Origin: Pseudomonas sp. SLFW
GTDB lineage: Bacteria; Pseudomonadota; Gammaproteobacteria; Pseudomonadales; Pseudomonadaceae
Length of the DNA stretch: 64,000 nt
Direction of reading: 5' to 3'
Assembly (NCBI RefSeq): GCF_009905615.1
Contig: NZ_JAAAKW010000008.1
Location: 62,001 to 126,000 of the forward strand
Part shown: one piece after another, positions 52,037-61,776 of the stretch
Numbering within the stretch: the first letter of the stretch is position 1
Layout: every line of letters starts with the position of its first letter
Position numbers and translations under genes: made by a program
The notes under the pieces: model-generated
Told to the model about the DNA's origin: nothing
What the model saw: the letters and a program-made list of their open reading frames with translations, nothing else
The model's database searches: none

Positions 52037-55000
52037 TTAATGGGTGCTCGCCACTTGCGCCGCAGGCGGTGCCTTGCACTGGGTATACGTTCCCGGTTCA
52101 AGGTAGCGGTTGAGAATCGGCGCCATCCCCTTGAGCACCTGCACTGGCAGGGCGGAGGTGAATTTGAAGGCTTCGGCGGCGCGTCCCGGCACGTAGGCCG
52201 TCAAGGTGCCGAAGTGGTTGTCGCCGATGTAGAACACGAACGTGGCCGTGCGGTTGATCGCCTTCGACGCCAGAATTCGGCCGCCCGAACCGAAGCTTTC
52301 GATGCGGTTGTCACCCGTCCCGGTCTTGCCGCCCATGGCCAGTGCCGTGCCATTCTCAGTCTTGAAGCTGCCCGACACGCGCCGTGCAGTCCCGGCATCC
52401 ACCACCTGCGACAACGCCTCGCGCATGGCCGTCGCCACCTCTGACGGCAACACGCGTTTGCCCAGTTCCGGGTTGTTGTTGAGCAGGGTTTCATAAGGCG
52501 TGTCGGCGGCGAAATGCAGGCTGTCGATGCGCAACACCGGCAGGCGAATGCCGTCGTTCTGAATGATGCCGATCAGCTCCGCCAGCGCGGCCGGACGATC
52601 CCCCGAGCTGCCAATCGCGGTGGCCAGCGACGGCACCAAATGGTCGAAGGGGTAGCCCAGCTTTTGCCAGCGCTGATGAATGTCGAGGAACGCTTCGATC
52701 TCCAGCATCGTCCGGATACGGCTGTCGCGGGCACTTTTGTGGCGGCTTTTGAATAGCCAGCTGTACACCTCCTGGCGCTCGAACCGGCTGGCGGCGACCG
52801 CATCCTTGAACTTCGCGTCGGGGTTTTGCAGCAGGTAGCCCACAAGCCACAGATCCAGCGGGTGAACGCGGGCGATATAGCCCTGATCCGGCAGGTCGAA
52901 CTTGCCCGGTCCGTAGGCGAAGTACAGGTCGTCCAGCCGTTTCTCGGTGACGGGTGGCTGAGATTTATCTGCGACGGTGTGAGCACGAACGAAGGCGTTG
53001 AACGCGCTCTGGCTGGCGTTCGGCAGCAGGTAGCGGTGTACGGCGGCCATGCGACTGGCCGAGGGATGCACGCCGTCGAGGAAAGTGTCGAGGCGGTCTT
53101 GCGTGGTTTTGTTTTTGTAGCGTTTCCAGAACCGCAGCAAAAAAGACGTGCCTTCGCGGTCGGCGAAGTCTGCCAGGTATTCCTGACGCCGAGGGTCGCT
53201 GTCGTCCTTCATCAATACCGCGCTGTTGTTCGGCCCTTGATAAGTGACGTAGCGCACCACGTCCCGCATCAGCCGAATGAACGGCAAGTTGATCGACTCC
53301 CGCAGCGCGTCGCGCAGGGTGGGGTTGCGCTCGTTGTCTTCGCGCCGAAAATTATTGAAGTGATGCATGCCGCCGCCCGTGAAGAAATTCTCGCCGGGGC
53401 TGGCCGAGTATTTGCGGTCAAGCGCGGCGGCGAGCATTTTCGACAGGTCGCGATCCGGGTTCTGCATCAGATAATCCAAGGCCCAGCGGCTTAGTCGATC
53501 AGGTTCTTCGACCGGCACTTTCTTAAGCTCGGCGTTGCTCATGCCCGCGTACTTGTCGTGCAGTTCGGTGATGATTTGCAGATAGGTCGTCAGCACGCGC
53601 ATCTTCGCTGTAGAGCCTAGCTCCAGCTTGCTGCCTTCGTTGATGTCGAACGGCTGATCGGTGCTGTCGGTCTGCACTCGCACCCGCGAGCCATCAAGGT
53701 CGCGCTCGAACAGCGTGAAGCTGTAGCGCACGGCTTGAGTGCTGGCCGGGGTCAGCAGATGCTCACCGAGTAACCCCAATTTTGCGGCGTATTCCGGGTT
53801 GGCAAGGTCACGCAAATATTGGCCGACGCTGGCTTGCAGGTCGTTTTGCAGGGTGCTCGTCGCTGACAGATCGAGGCGATCCAGATCGTACAGCGGACGA
53901 TTGAGCATGTTGGAAAGACGCGTGCGCGCCACGGTAATGCCCTTGTTGGTTTCGATGGGCTGCACGGTCGGCTGCTGCACCCAATCGCGATAGGTCACGG
54001 TGGCATTCAGCGCAGCGTCAGCGAGGGCCTGGTCGATCACTTTGTTCTGCGCCAGCAGACGGATATGGCTGTCGGTCAGGTCGGCCAATTCCTTGCGACC
54101 CTTGGCCAGATAATGCGAAGGCCTGCGTTGCGCGATCACCAAAGACAGCACTTCACGCAGGGCCAGGCCCTGCGCCGCCAGGGCCTTCGCGTCTTTGGCG
54201 GGAGACGCCAGCAGTGTGTTGGTGCGGTCAAAATCGGCGTCGTACCAGACGCGCAGCCCTTCGGCCATGCCGTGCACTTCGCCATGCCCCGGAACAGCCG
54301 ACAGCGGCACGCTGTTGAGGTAGTCACGGACCACACGCTGGCGGGCTTCCAGCGTTTCCGAACCTGGCTGATAGGCGCGCACGCTGGCGGAGACCATCTG
54401 ACGAATCTTTTCGCCGCCCGACTGGGTCAGACCATCCGGCGAGTGGCGGTATTTTTCCAGTTGCGTGGCCAGCGTACTCCCCCCCGCCGACTGGCCTGGC
54501 AATCCGACCATCTTCGCCACTTGCGACACGGCGGCCTTGAGGAAGCGCGGCCAGTCCACGGCAGGGTTGGCGAGGGGCTGCCGAGGGTCGAGCAGGTCGC
54601 GGTTTTCGATGAACAGCAGGCTATTGACCACCACAGGTGGGATCGACGCGAAAGTCGGGTACAGCTGTTGGGGGTAGGTGAACTGATAAAGCGCGTCGCC
54701 TCGGCAGTCGGCGATAGTCAGGCCGGATTGGCTTTTTTCTTCGTAAGGCACGAAAAAGCCGCGTTTGACGTAGGCGAGCAGATCAGGGGAAAATTGCGAT
54801 TGTTCCGTGATGCGGTAATCGCGCTTGAGCAGTTTGGGCAGGAATTCGCCCAGCGATGAATAGCCTAGGCGTTTGTCGAACGGGCCGTCGCCGGGATAGA
54901 GAATCGCATCGCTGGCGCCAGGCTCGACTGTGTATTTGAGGTCGTGGGCCAACCGGGTGAACTCTCGCGCCTGAAGCCTCGAACTGCGCACTTCCGAAGC

Positions 55001-55159
55001 GACGGCAAATCCCAGGATCACCAATCCCGCCAGCAACAGAAGCAACAGCACTCGCCACACATGACGCCAGTGGCTCGGGCGTGTTGGTTCTGGAACGTTC
55101 CCCTGACTGTCAGCCGTGACTGCAGCCTTCTTCGCATCGGAATGCCACAAAGCGCCCAT
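52037..55159 (-). CDS. atypical class A penicillin-binding protein
   Basis: A 1040-residue bifunctional peptidoglycan synthase, unusually long. One N-terminal membrane anchor lies at about 35-55. The GT51 glycosyltransferase domain (about 165-345) keeps Glu185 but in the order ENRDLLDP rather than the usual EDRxFxxH, and has GGSTLATQLEKY at 227-238. The transpeptidase has STAK (Ser515-Lys518), SIN (621-623) and KTG (945-947), with a very large insertion between SIN and KTG. Pseudomonads encode such a protein near the Lon region. It is a single gene facing the REPIN. Role in cell-wall synthesis is inferred. Confidence 0.85.
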   Translation of the reverse strand: MGALWHSDAKKAAVTADSQGNVPEPTRPSHWRHVWRVLLLLLLAGLVILGFAVASEVRSSRLQAREFTRLAHDLKYTVEPGASDAILYPGDGPFDKRLGYSSLGEFLPKLLKRDYRITEQSQFSPDLLAYVKRGFFVPYEEKSQSGLTIADCRGDALYQFTYPQQLYPTFASIPPVVVNSLLFIENRDLLDPRQPLANPAVDWPRFLKAAVSQVAKMVGLPGQSAGGSTLATQLEKYRHSPDGLTQSGGEKIRQMVSASVRAYQPGSETLEARQRVVRDYLNSVPLSAVPGHGEVHGMAEGLRVWYDADFDRTNTLLASPAKDAKALAAQGLALREVLSLVIAQRRPSHYLAKGRKELADLTDSHIRLLAQNKVIDQALADAALNATVTYRDWVQQPTVQPIETNKGITVARTRLSNMLNRPLYDLDRLDLSATSTLQNDLQASVGQYLRDLANPEYAAKLGLLGEHLLTPASTQAVRYSFTLFERDLDGSRVRVQTDSTDQPFDINEGSKLELGSTAKMRVLTTYLQIITELHDKYAGMSNAELKKVPVEEPDRLSRWALDYLMQNPDRDLSKMLAAALDRKYSASPGENFFTGGGMHHFNNFRREDNERNPTLRDALRESINLPFIRLMRDVVRYVTYQGPNNSAVLMKDDSDPRRQEYLADFADREGTSFLLRFWKRYKNKTTQDRLDTFLDGVHPSASRMAAVHRYLLPNASQSAFNAFVRAHTVADKSQPPVTEKRLDDLYFAYGPGKFDLPDQGYIARVHPLDLWLVGYLLQNPDAKFKDAVAASRFERQEVYSWLFKSRHKSARDSRIRTMLEIEAFLDIHQRWQKLGYPFDHLVPSLATAIGSSGDRPAALAELIGIIQNDGIRLPVLRIDSLHFAADTPYETLLNNNPELGKRVLPSEVATAMREALSQVVDAGTARRVSGSFKTENGTALAMGGKTGTGDNRIESFGSGGRILASKAINRTATFVFYIGDNHFGTLTAYVPGRAAEAFKFTSALPVQVLKGMAPILNRYLEPGTYTQCKAPPAAQVASTH

Positions 55160-55297
55160 ATCGCTGGCCCGGTTAAACCTGTTAATCGCACCTGACTACA
55201 AGCTTAGACGCTGGGCGGGGAGGGGGAAAAATTTGTGAGCAGAATGAATCCGCTCCCACAGAAATCGTCACCCTTGGCAAGCCGTGCGGCTACAAGG

Positions 55298-56440
55298 TCA
55301 AACCCCCGCGACTTGGGGCACTTTCGGGGTGCCGAGTCGCTTGTTCAGTTCGAGCCAATTGGACAATAGCAACATCAGGCCCAGACCGACCCATGCCGTG
55401 ATCACGCGCATCTGCCAGACGTCACCCGCCAGGGCGTTGATGCCGTCAGCCAACGGCGCGAGGAGTACGCCCAGGCAGAAGATTTCCAGTGAGTAGCGGC
55501 CCAGGCGGCAGGTTTGTTGGGCGGGCCAGTTGTTGAGCCAGGCCTGTGAGGACGGCAGCGCTTTTGCCACGACGTACACCAGCGCGACGAAGTGCAGCAA
55601 ACGCAGGGGCGACAGGTCGGTTTTGCTGATCGGGTAGATCAGGTCGGTAAAGGCCTTGGGCAGCAGGGCGTCGTGAATCGCGGGAAATTTCCACAGAAAG
55701 GTGATGGTGCCAGCGATCAGCAGGTAAATCCCTGCGATCAGAAACAGCGGCTGACGCCAGAGTGGGCGCGGTTGAAGGGCAGGGGTTGAAGGCCGTTGCG
55801 TGTACATCGCGAACGCGCCGCCGAGAACGAAGATCAACTGCCAGGCCACCGGGTTGAAATACCAGTAACCACCGCCTTCATACGCCCGAAGGTTCCACCC
55901 GGACAGCGGCACCATCATGTACAGGGCAATCGACAGGCCGACCGCGACAGCTGCATTACGCAGCATGATCGGCAGCACCAGCGGCAACGTGCCCATTAGC
56001 AGGATATACAGCGGCAGCGGATCGGTGAGGTTGGGCTTGAAACGCAGCAGCAATTCGTCCGCCAATGCCTGCTGAGGGTTGCTGACGAAATACTCAAGAC
56101 CCATTTCGCGCACCATGTCACGGGTGTCGACATGGTTGTTGGCGACGAAGACGATCCCCATCAGCAGCGTCAGCAGAAAGATATGCGCCACGTACAACAC
56201 CCACGTTCGGCGCAAGATGCGGATGCATGCGACCACGTAACCGTCACGCTGAGCGACTTTTCCGTAGGCCAGCACAGCGGCGTAACCCGCCAGAAAAACG
56301 AAGACCTCCGCCGCATCGCTGAAGCCGAAGTTGCGCAGGGTCAATTGCGCGAAGGGGTTTTCCGGTACGTGATCCCAAAAAATGAAGATCAGCGCCAGAC
56401 CTCGAAAGAAGTCGATTCGATGGTCGCGTCCGTTCGTCAT
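55298..56440 (-). CDS. OpgC family acyltransferase-like membrane protein
   Basis: A 380-residue integral protein of about ten helices. It begins RDHRIDFFRGLALIFIFWDHVPENPFAQLTLRNFGFSDAAEVFVFLAGY, the family signature with the active Arg/His pair (RG...H). OpgC succinylates periplasmic glucans; this homologue may do so, or modify another glycan. ATG 56440 is preceded by AAGAG; an ATG 14 codons earlier has a poorer site. No opgGH genes are nearby. Confidence 0.85.
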   Translation of the reverse strand: MTNGRDHRIDFFRGLALIFIFWDHVPENPFAQLTLRNFGFSDAAEVFVFLAGYAAVLAYGKVAQRDGYVVACIRILRRTWVLYVAHIFLLTLLMGIVFVANNHVDTRDMVREMGLEYFVSNPQQALADELLLRFKPNLTDPLPLYILLMGTLPLVLPIMLRNAAVAVGLSIALYMMVPLSGWNLRAYEGGGYWYFNPVAWQLIFVLGGAFAMYTQRPSTPALQPRPLWRQPLFLIAGIYLLIAGTITFLWKFPAIHDALLPKAFTDLIYPISKTDLSPLRLLHFVALVYVVAKALPSSQAWLNNWPAQQTCRLGRYSLEIFCLGVLLAPLADGINALAGDVWQMRVITAWVGLGLMLLLSNWLELNKRLGTPKVPQVAGV

Positions 56441-56753
56441 GACGGTGAGCTCTTTGAAAGTCTGTTTAAAGAAGAGGGCCATGCCTGGCCTTGGTTCCGC
56501 ACCGCCAGTGGGGGCTGATCGGCGGCGCGCAGGGTGGCGCTTTCGGGCATGAAATGCAAAGGACGGGTATTACAGAATGTTTACAGTAACAGGAGAGATC
56601 GCTGGACCAGAGCGGCCGATCAAGACCTCGCGTCCGACCATCGGTCATGCAGTGGGTTACGAGAGAAGCTTCACTTGAAAAAACGGAGGTTCATGACTCG
56701 CAGCCGGTGCGGGTCTGCAGTGGCCAGGACGGTATGGACACGGATTGTCGCCC
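56441..56753. other. opgC-gtrA divergent spacer
   Basis: A 313-bp spacer with no convincing gene. It should hold divergent promoters for the OpgC-like and gtrA genes, but I cannot place them. The bases look slightly AT-richer around 56570-56720. Confidence 0.4.
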
Positions 56754-57125
56754 ATGACGACACTGCATCGAATCACCCGCTATTGCCTGGTAGGGTTAGT
56801 TAACAGTGCTGTTCACGCTCTGATCTTTTTGGCGTGCAACCTGCTGTGGGGGATGAACCAGACCAGCAGCAATCTGATCGGATTTCTTGCAGCGGTGTCG
56901 CTCTCCTTCTTCCTCAATGCCCAGTTTACTTTCGACAGTCATCGCTCTTGGCGACGTTACTGGCTGTATGGCGCGTTCATGGGGATGGTCAGTCTGAGTG
57001 TTGGCGCCCTGGGTGATGGGTTGGCGTGGTCGTCGCTGGTGACGCTCGTCGTGTTCTGCGCCGTGAGCCTGGTGCTGGGGTACACGTTCGCCCGGCATGT
57101 CGTGTTTCAGGACCGCATTCTGTGA
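56754..57125 (+). CDS. gtrA: GtrA family membrane flippase
   Basis: A 123-residue protein with four membrane helices and the family motif [23 protein letters not shown], plus [18 protein letters not shown] between helices two and three. GtrA proteins are thought to flip undecaprenyl-phosphate-linked glucose to the periplasm for O-antigen or other glucosylation. It is followed by a broken gtrB (4-nt overlap) and a GtrII-type gene, forming the standard gtrABC cluster. ATG 56754 is preferred over a TTG nine bases upstream. Confidence 0.9.
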   Translation: MTTLHRITRYCLVGLVNSAVHALIFLACNLLWGMNQTSSNLIGFLAAVSLSFFLNAQFTFDSHRSWRRYWLYGAFMGMVSLSVGALGDGLAWSSLVTLVVFCAVSLVLGYTFARHVVFQDRIL

Positions 57126-57592
57126 ACGTCTCGCTGGTGGTGCCGCTCTACAACGAAAAACGTTCCATCGGCCGTTTTACCGGGCTGTCCGCGAGGATGT
57201 GCAACTGCGGCGTTGGACGGTCGAGATCGTGTTCATCGACGACGGCAGCCAGGATCAGACAAGCCGGATCGCGAAGCGCATTGTTCAGCGCGACCCTCTC
57301 GTCGTGCTGCTGACGTTGTCGCGCAACTTCGGCAAAGAGGCGGCGCTGTTCGCAGGCATCGAATACGCCACGGGCGACGCAGTGATTCCGGTAGACGTCG
57401 ATCTTCAGGATCCGATCAGCGTCATCGCTCAACTGATCGAAGCGTGGGGTGACGGCGCGGAAGTGGTGCTCGAGAATTTACCTGGAGAGCAAGCATCGAC
57501 CGCGCTACGTGATCAAAAACGTCTTGAAGCATGAGTCGGCCTCGGACGAACACATCGAAGACACATCGGGAGAATCAGGTGCGGCTGTCTGA
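57122..57592 (+). pseudogene. gtrB: broken bactoprenol glucosyltransferase gtrB
   Basis: Normally a GtrB protein of about 310 residues puts glucose on undecaprenyl phosphate. Here the start (GTG at 57122, [16 protein letters not shown]) continues in a different frame after about 57172, where one base (a C) seems lost. The second frame gives [30 protein letters not shown] and [34 protein letters not shown]. Near 57470 the frame changes again straight to the extreme C-terminal part [19 protein letters not shown], so the distal catalytic part and both membrane helices (about 170 codons) are deleted. It ends with TGA at 57590. Not functional. Confidence 0.92.
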
Positions 57593-59114
57593 CAGGTGCC
57601 TCAGAACCCTCCGACCTTGGGAGCAGGTCACCGTATTCGGGGTCTCGGTGGCGCTCTTCGTGTTCCCGATCGTTCAAGCGGATTACAGCTACTACGACGA
57701 TGCTGCACGGACACTGTTTCTGGGGGAAAACCTCTGGCGGTCACAGGGTCGCCTTTTCATGGAGCTCGCCCAAACCGGCGCGAGCTTCAACACGTTGTCG
57801 GTCGATGTGTTCCCGCTGCCGTTGTTGCTCGTGCTGCCCTTACTGGTGGCCGCGTTGGTATCTTTGTGCCGACATTACTTCCCGCAACCTTGCCTGCTGG
57901 ATACGCAGGTGGTCATGCCGCTGCTCTACGCCCCGTTTATTTTGGGCATCCTCAATTACCAATATGACGGCCCCATGGTGCTGCTCGGGGTATGTTGTGT
58001 GGTGTTTGCGATCACCTTTGCAGACAAGCGCGGATGGGTGAGGGTGTGTGTGGCGGGCCTCTTGATCGCCGTGGCGACTGGCTTGTATCAAATCACCGTG
58101 CAGATATTCGTTTGCCTGTGTTGTATCGACTGTTTGCGTGCAGTTCGCGACGGCGCCACCCTCCGTGCGACGGTAAGTGCAATAGCTGAACGGATGATCC
58201 AACTAACGATCGGCCTGCTGCTGTACGGCGTCACGGCATTTCAGTTTTACACCAGCCTTCGCGGTGAGGTTGCTCACATGGATGAGGGGTGGGGCGCCTT
58301 GCTGCAATGGCGGGCAGAGAAGATTGGCGGTGTCTTCGGCATGTTCGTGAACGACAGCAATCGGTGGCTGTTCATCGTGATGGGCGTCCTGGTGCTGGCG
58401 GGGCTTGGTCAACTGCTTTGGTCGATACGCTCGGGAAAGCGCCCGCCTTGGGAGCGATGGGCTTTGGGGCTGCTGTGTTTCGTGGCCCTGTTCACGATGG
58501 CGGTCGTTGTGCCCGGACCTTTGCTGTTCATCGCAGACTTCGCGTTGGGACCACGAACCTTGATCGCTTTTGCGTGCGGGGTCGTGCTGGCGTTTTACCT
58601 TGCTCGAAACGTGCTTCGGCTCGCCCACCCCCTGTTGAGCGGGCTGTTGATGATCCCGCTCTTGGGCATGCTGTCTTTCTCGTATGCCTATGGCCGGGTG
58701 TTGGTCGCCCAGAAGGCGTTCGAAACGTCGGTGGTTTACAGTCTCAGCCACGACCTCGCTTCGGACCCACGACTGCGCACGGTGGAGGATTTTTACCTGC
58801 TGCCGTCCAGACCTTATGAGCTGTGGGTGCCGGGTTCGACGGCGGCCGTCATGGAGGCGATGCCCGGGATCAAGTTCATGCTGACGGTGCCACAAATCAC
58901 CACCGCCGAGCGGCTTGCCATGACCGGCATTACCAACGTGGCCAGTGCGTCATGGCACGAATTTCCGGCATTGACTCACGGTGTCGCGCCAGAGCAGGTG
59001 ATCAGTAACCGCTTCTACGACATCGTCCGGGTTGGTAATGCCGGGTTTATCGAGCTGAAAGCCCCCGAAGGCAGCGCGCGTTATAAATACCGGGCGTTCC
59101 GCGTGATCGACTAA
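57579..59114 (+). CDS. GtrII-type O-antigen glucosyltransferase, membrane protein
   Basis: A 511-residue integral protein (about ten helices) resembling the glucosyl transferase GtrII family, the serotype-converting third gene of gtr clusters. The first helix leads into DYSYYDDAARTLFLGENLWRSQGRLFMEL, the periplasmic acidic loop expected for these GT-C enzymes. A long C-terminal periplasmic part ends KYRAFRVID. I chose GTG 57579 because GGAG lies 6 nt upstream; the frame is open to an ATG at 57531. With gtrB broken it may lack its donor unless another gtrB exists. Confidence 0.82.
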   Translation: MRLSDRCLRTLRPWEQVTVFGVSVALFVFPIVQADYSYYDDAARTLFLGENLWRSQGRLFMELAQTGASFNTLSVDVFPLPLLLVLPLLVAALVSLCRHYFPQPCLLDTQVVMPLLYAPFILGILNYQYDGPMVLLGVCCVVFAITFADKRGWVRVCVAGLLIAVATGLYQITVQIFVCLCCIDCLRAVRDGATLRATVSAIAERMIQLTIGLLLYGVTAFQFYTSLRGEVAHMDEGWGALLQWRAEKIGGVFGMFVNDSNRWLFIVMGVLVLAGLGQLLWSIRSGKRPPWERWALGLLCFVALFTMAVVVPGPLLFIADFALGPRTLIAFACGVVLAFYLARNVLRLAHPLLSGLLMIPLLGMLSFSYAYGRVLVAQKAFETSVVYSLSHDLASDPRLRTVEDFYLLPSRPYELWVPGSTAAVMEAMPGIKFMLTVPQITTAERLAMTGITNVASASWHEFPALTHGVAPEQVISNRFYDIVRVGNAGFIELKAPEGSARYKYRAFRVID

Positions 59115-59140
59115 ATGACGGCCGATCACACGGGGGTGAC

Positions 59141-60751
59141 TCAGATCTCGTTCGCCTCAAAGCTGTCCGGCCTTGCCATGCGCCACATGCGGGAATAGAA
59201 GCTGTCGTCGACGATGCCGTTAAGCAGCTGGCCCGGTTTCAGGAATACGTGGGATTCCGAAAACAGTTTCACTTCCGTGGCGGACTGGCGGCGAACCAGG
59301 TGCCTGGCCTCCAGTTGCGATGGCGAATCCAGGCCTGCGGCCGCAATCATCTCTGCGAGAGCGTGCAGGGTGCTGCGGTGGAAGTTGTAAACGCGCTGGG
59401 CCTTGTCGGGCACGACGAGGGCACGCTGGCGCAGCGGGTCTTGGGTCGCGACCCCGGTTGGGCACTTGTTGGTGTGGCAGCTTTGGGACTGAATACAGCC
59501 GATGGCGAACATGAAGCCCCGCGCCGAGTTGGCCCAGTCAGCACCGATGGACAACACGCTGGCGATGTCGAACGCGCTGACGATCTTGCCGCTGGCGCCG
59601 AGCTTGATCTTGTCCCGCAGGTTCAGGCCCACCAGCGTGTTATGCACGAACAGCAGTCCTTCGCGCATCGGCACGCCCATGTGGTCGGTGAATTCCACCG
59701 GTGCCGCGCCTGTCCCGCCTTCCGTACCGTCGACGACGATGAAGTCAGGGAGGATGCCGGTTTCCAGCATCGCTTTGGCAATGCCCATGAACTCCCACGG
59801 ATGGCCCAGGCAGAACTTGAATCCCACCGGTTTGCCGCCTGACAGCTCACGCAATTGACCGATGAATTGCATCATCTCGAACGGGGTGGAAAACGCGCTG
59901 TGGCGCGACGGGGAGATGCAGTCTTCGCCCATGGGAATGCCGCGTGTGTCGGCGATTTCTCGGGTGACCTTGTGTTTCGGCAAGATGCCGCCGTGGCCCG
60001 GTTTCGCGCCCTGGCTCATCTTGATTTCGATCATCCGTACCTGCGGGTCCTGTGCCTGTTTCGCGAACTTCTTGGGGTCGAAGCGACCATCCTCCGTGCG
60101 GCAGCCGAAATAGCCGCTGCCCAGCTCCCACGTCAGGTCGCCACCGTTTTCACGGTGATACGGGCTGATGCTGCCCTCGCCTGTGTCGTGGGCGAAGTTG
60201 CCCAGCTTGGCGCCTTTGTTCAGCGCGCGAATGGCGTTGGCGCTGAGCGAACCGAAGCTCATCGCGGAGATGTTGAAAATCGACGCCGAGTACGGCTGCG
60301 TGCACTGCGGGCCGCCCACCGTGACACGGAACAGATTGGGGTCGGACAAAGGCGCGGGGCGCATGGAGTGGCTGATGAACTCGAAACCCGGCTGGTACAC
60401 GTCGATCAGCGTGCCGAACGGCTTGTCGGCCGATTCGTTCTTGGCGCGGGCGTAAACCAGTGAGCGTTGTGCGCGGGAAAAAGGCAGGGCGTCGCTGTCG
60501 GACTCCAGCAGATACTGGCGAATTTCCGGGCGAATGGTTTCAACGGCATAGCGGATATTGCCCAGAATCGGGTAGTTGCGACGGACCGAGTGCGGCACCT
60601 GAATCAGGTCAAAAATACCGACCAGGCTGAGCAAGGCGGTGACGAGGGTGAAGGGCCACAGCCATTCGTGATGCAGGAACGGGAGACTCAAAAGTGTAAA
60701 CAGCACGCAGCCGACAAAAAAAGCGTAACGGCTTAGAAGGGACAGGCTCAT
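59141..60751 (-). CDS. FMN-binding glutamate synthase family protein
   Basis: A 536-residue enzyme related to the FMN/Fe-S half of glutamate synthase, but anchored by two N-terminal hydrophobic segments (about 7-25 and 31-49). The barrel shows SAMSFGSLSANAIRALNKGA, GEGSISPYHRENGGDLTWELGSGYFGCRT, MSQGAKPGHGGILP and VVDGTEGGTGAAP, and the cluster motif CIQSQSCHTNKCPTGVA (three cysteines). No amidotransferase domain is present. The natural substrate is unknown. AGGA precedes ATG 60751; the longer start is rejected. It lies about 80 bp downstream of the LuxR gene. Confidence 0.88.
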   Translation of the reverse strand: MSLSLLSRYAFFVGCVLFTLLSLPFLHHEWLWPFTLVTALLSLVGIFDLIQVPHSVRRNYPILGNIRYAVETIRPEIRQYLLESDSDALPFSRAQRSLVYARAKNESADKPFGTLIDVYQPGFEFISHSMRPAPLSDPNLFRVTVGGPQCTQPYSASIFNISAMSFGSLSANAIRALNKGAKLGNFAHDTGEGSISPYHRENGGDLTWELGSGYFGCRTEDGRFDPKKFAKQAQDPQVRMIEIKMSQGAKPGHGGILPKHKVTREIADTRGIPMGEDCISPSRHSAFSTPFEMMQFIGQLRELSGGKPVGFKFCLGHPWEFMGIAKAMLETGILPDFIVVDGTEGGTGAAPVEFTDHMGVPMREGLLFVHNTLVGLNLRDKIKLGASGKIVSAFDIASVLSIGADWANSARGFMFAIGCIQSQSCHTNKCPTGVATQDPLRQRALVVPDKAQRVYNFHRSTLHALAEMIAAAGLDSPSQLEARHLVRRQSATEVKLFSESHVFLKPGQLLNGIVDDSFYSRMWRMARPDSFEANEI

Positions 60752-60829
60752 AGGCGATCCTTTAGGTCTTTCCACGGTGATTGGGGTAGCGCTGTGCCGC
60801 GCCTTCGTTCGGCAAGACTTTGCTTTGCT

Positions 60830-61642
60830 TCAAGCGCTTTGGGCCTGAAGGAAAATCGAAAACAGCTCGGATTGCGATTTGATCCCCAGTTTGCTGTAGA
60901 TATGTTTCTTGTGTACGCGCACGGTCTCGGCGGATATATCCAATTTGCGCGCAATTTCCTTGCTGGAGCAGCCGCTGAGCATCAGGCGGCCCACATCCAG
61001 TTCCCGGGCCGTCAACTGAGCGCCCCGGCTCTGTTGCACCGACGCTTCCAATTGCGTACGCCAGTCAGTGACTGGCAGTTGCGCAGCAGGCGGTTCGTGA
61101 TCCGACACTGGCTCTGCCAACTCCAAGGGCAGCCGCTGACGCAGCAGCGCAATGACCCACGGTTGAATCATCGACAGCAGGGCGATCTGTTCGGCGCTGA
61201 AGCGTTGCTTCGAACCGAGAGACAGGCAGAGGGTGCGGTCGCCATCGAGCTGGCAATTGAACTGGATCTCGTCGGCCACGACGTTCAAACGAAAATAGCG
61301 CTGGTAATACTCGGTCAACTCGAAGTGTTCAGGCGCCACCTCGGCCAGGCGAAACAGGCCACTTTGCGAGCGCTCGCGACTGGCGATGTAGAAGGGGTCG
61401 AGCAGGTACAAACCTTTGAGGTAGTCCTGAAACAACTGGTCGGGGCTGCCGTCCTCGCCGGGGGATTCCGCAAAGACCAGAGGGCGTTGGCCAGCGCTGA
61501 ATTGCAGCACGACCCAACTATCGAAGCTGACGTATTGATCGAGCAGGCGCACCAGTTGCGCCCAGAAGTTCGGCCGGTCCAGCGCTTCGATCAACTGCGC
61601 GACCGAGCGATGCCAGGCGATGTCCTGAAGTGCGATGGTCAT
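60830..61642 (-). CDS. LuxR-family transcriptional regulator
   Basis: A 270-residue regulator. The C-terminal HTH (about 200-265) is QLTARELDVGRLMLSGCSSKEIARKLDISAETVRVHKKHIYSKLGI. The N-terminal part (FDSWVVLQF...DPFYIASRERSQSGLF) is an unrecognised GAF-like sensor and lacks the acyl-homoserine-lactone pocket signature, so quorum sensing is not supported. It diverges from the nitrilase gene and may control it and the permease. Confidence 0.88.
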   Translation of the reverse strand: MTIALQDIAWHRSVAQLIEALDRPNFWAQLVRLLDQYVSFDSWVVLQFSAGQRPLVFAESPGEDGSPDQLFQDYLKGLYLLDPFYIASRERSQSGLFRLAEVAPEHFELTEYYQRYFRLNVVADEIQFNCQLDGDRTLCLSLGSKQRFSAEQIALLSMIQPWVIALLRQRLPLELAEPVSDHEPPAAQLPVTDWRTQLEASVQQSRGAQLTARELDVGRLMLSGCSSKEIARKLDISAETVRVHKKHIYSKLGIKSQSELFSIFLQAQSA

Positions 61643-61776
61643 TGAACTACCCCTATTGGGTTACTACAGCTGCGTAATACCCCGTAACACATGCTGATGC
61701 GCATACTGCCCGCAGAGCCAATGATCAGGCCAGCATTTTTCGCAGGATCCGCAGCGTGACTCGATAAGGAGAACCC

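Noticed and set aside
60830-61642. Quorum-sensing LuxR receptor
   Set aside because: The conserved acyl-homoserine-lactone pocket residues are not recognisable in the N-terminal part and no luxI gene is nearby.
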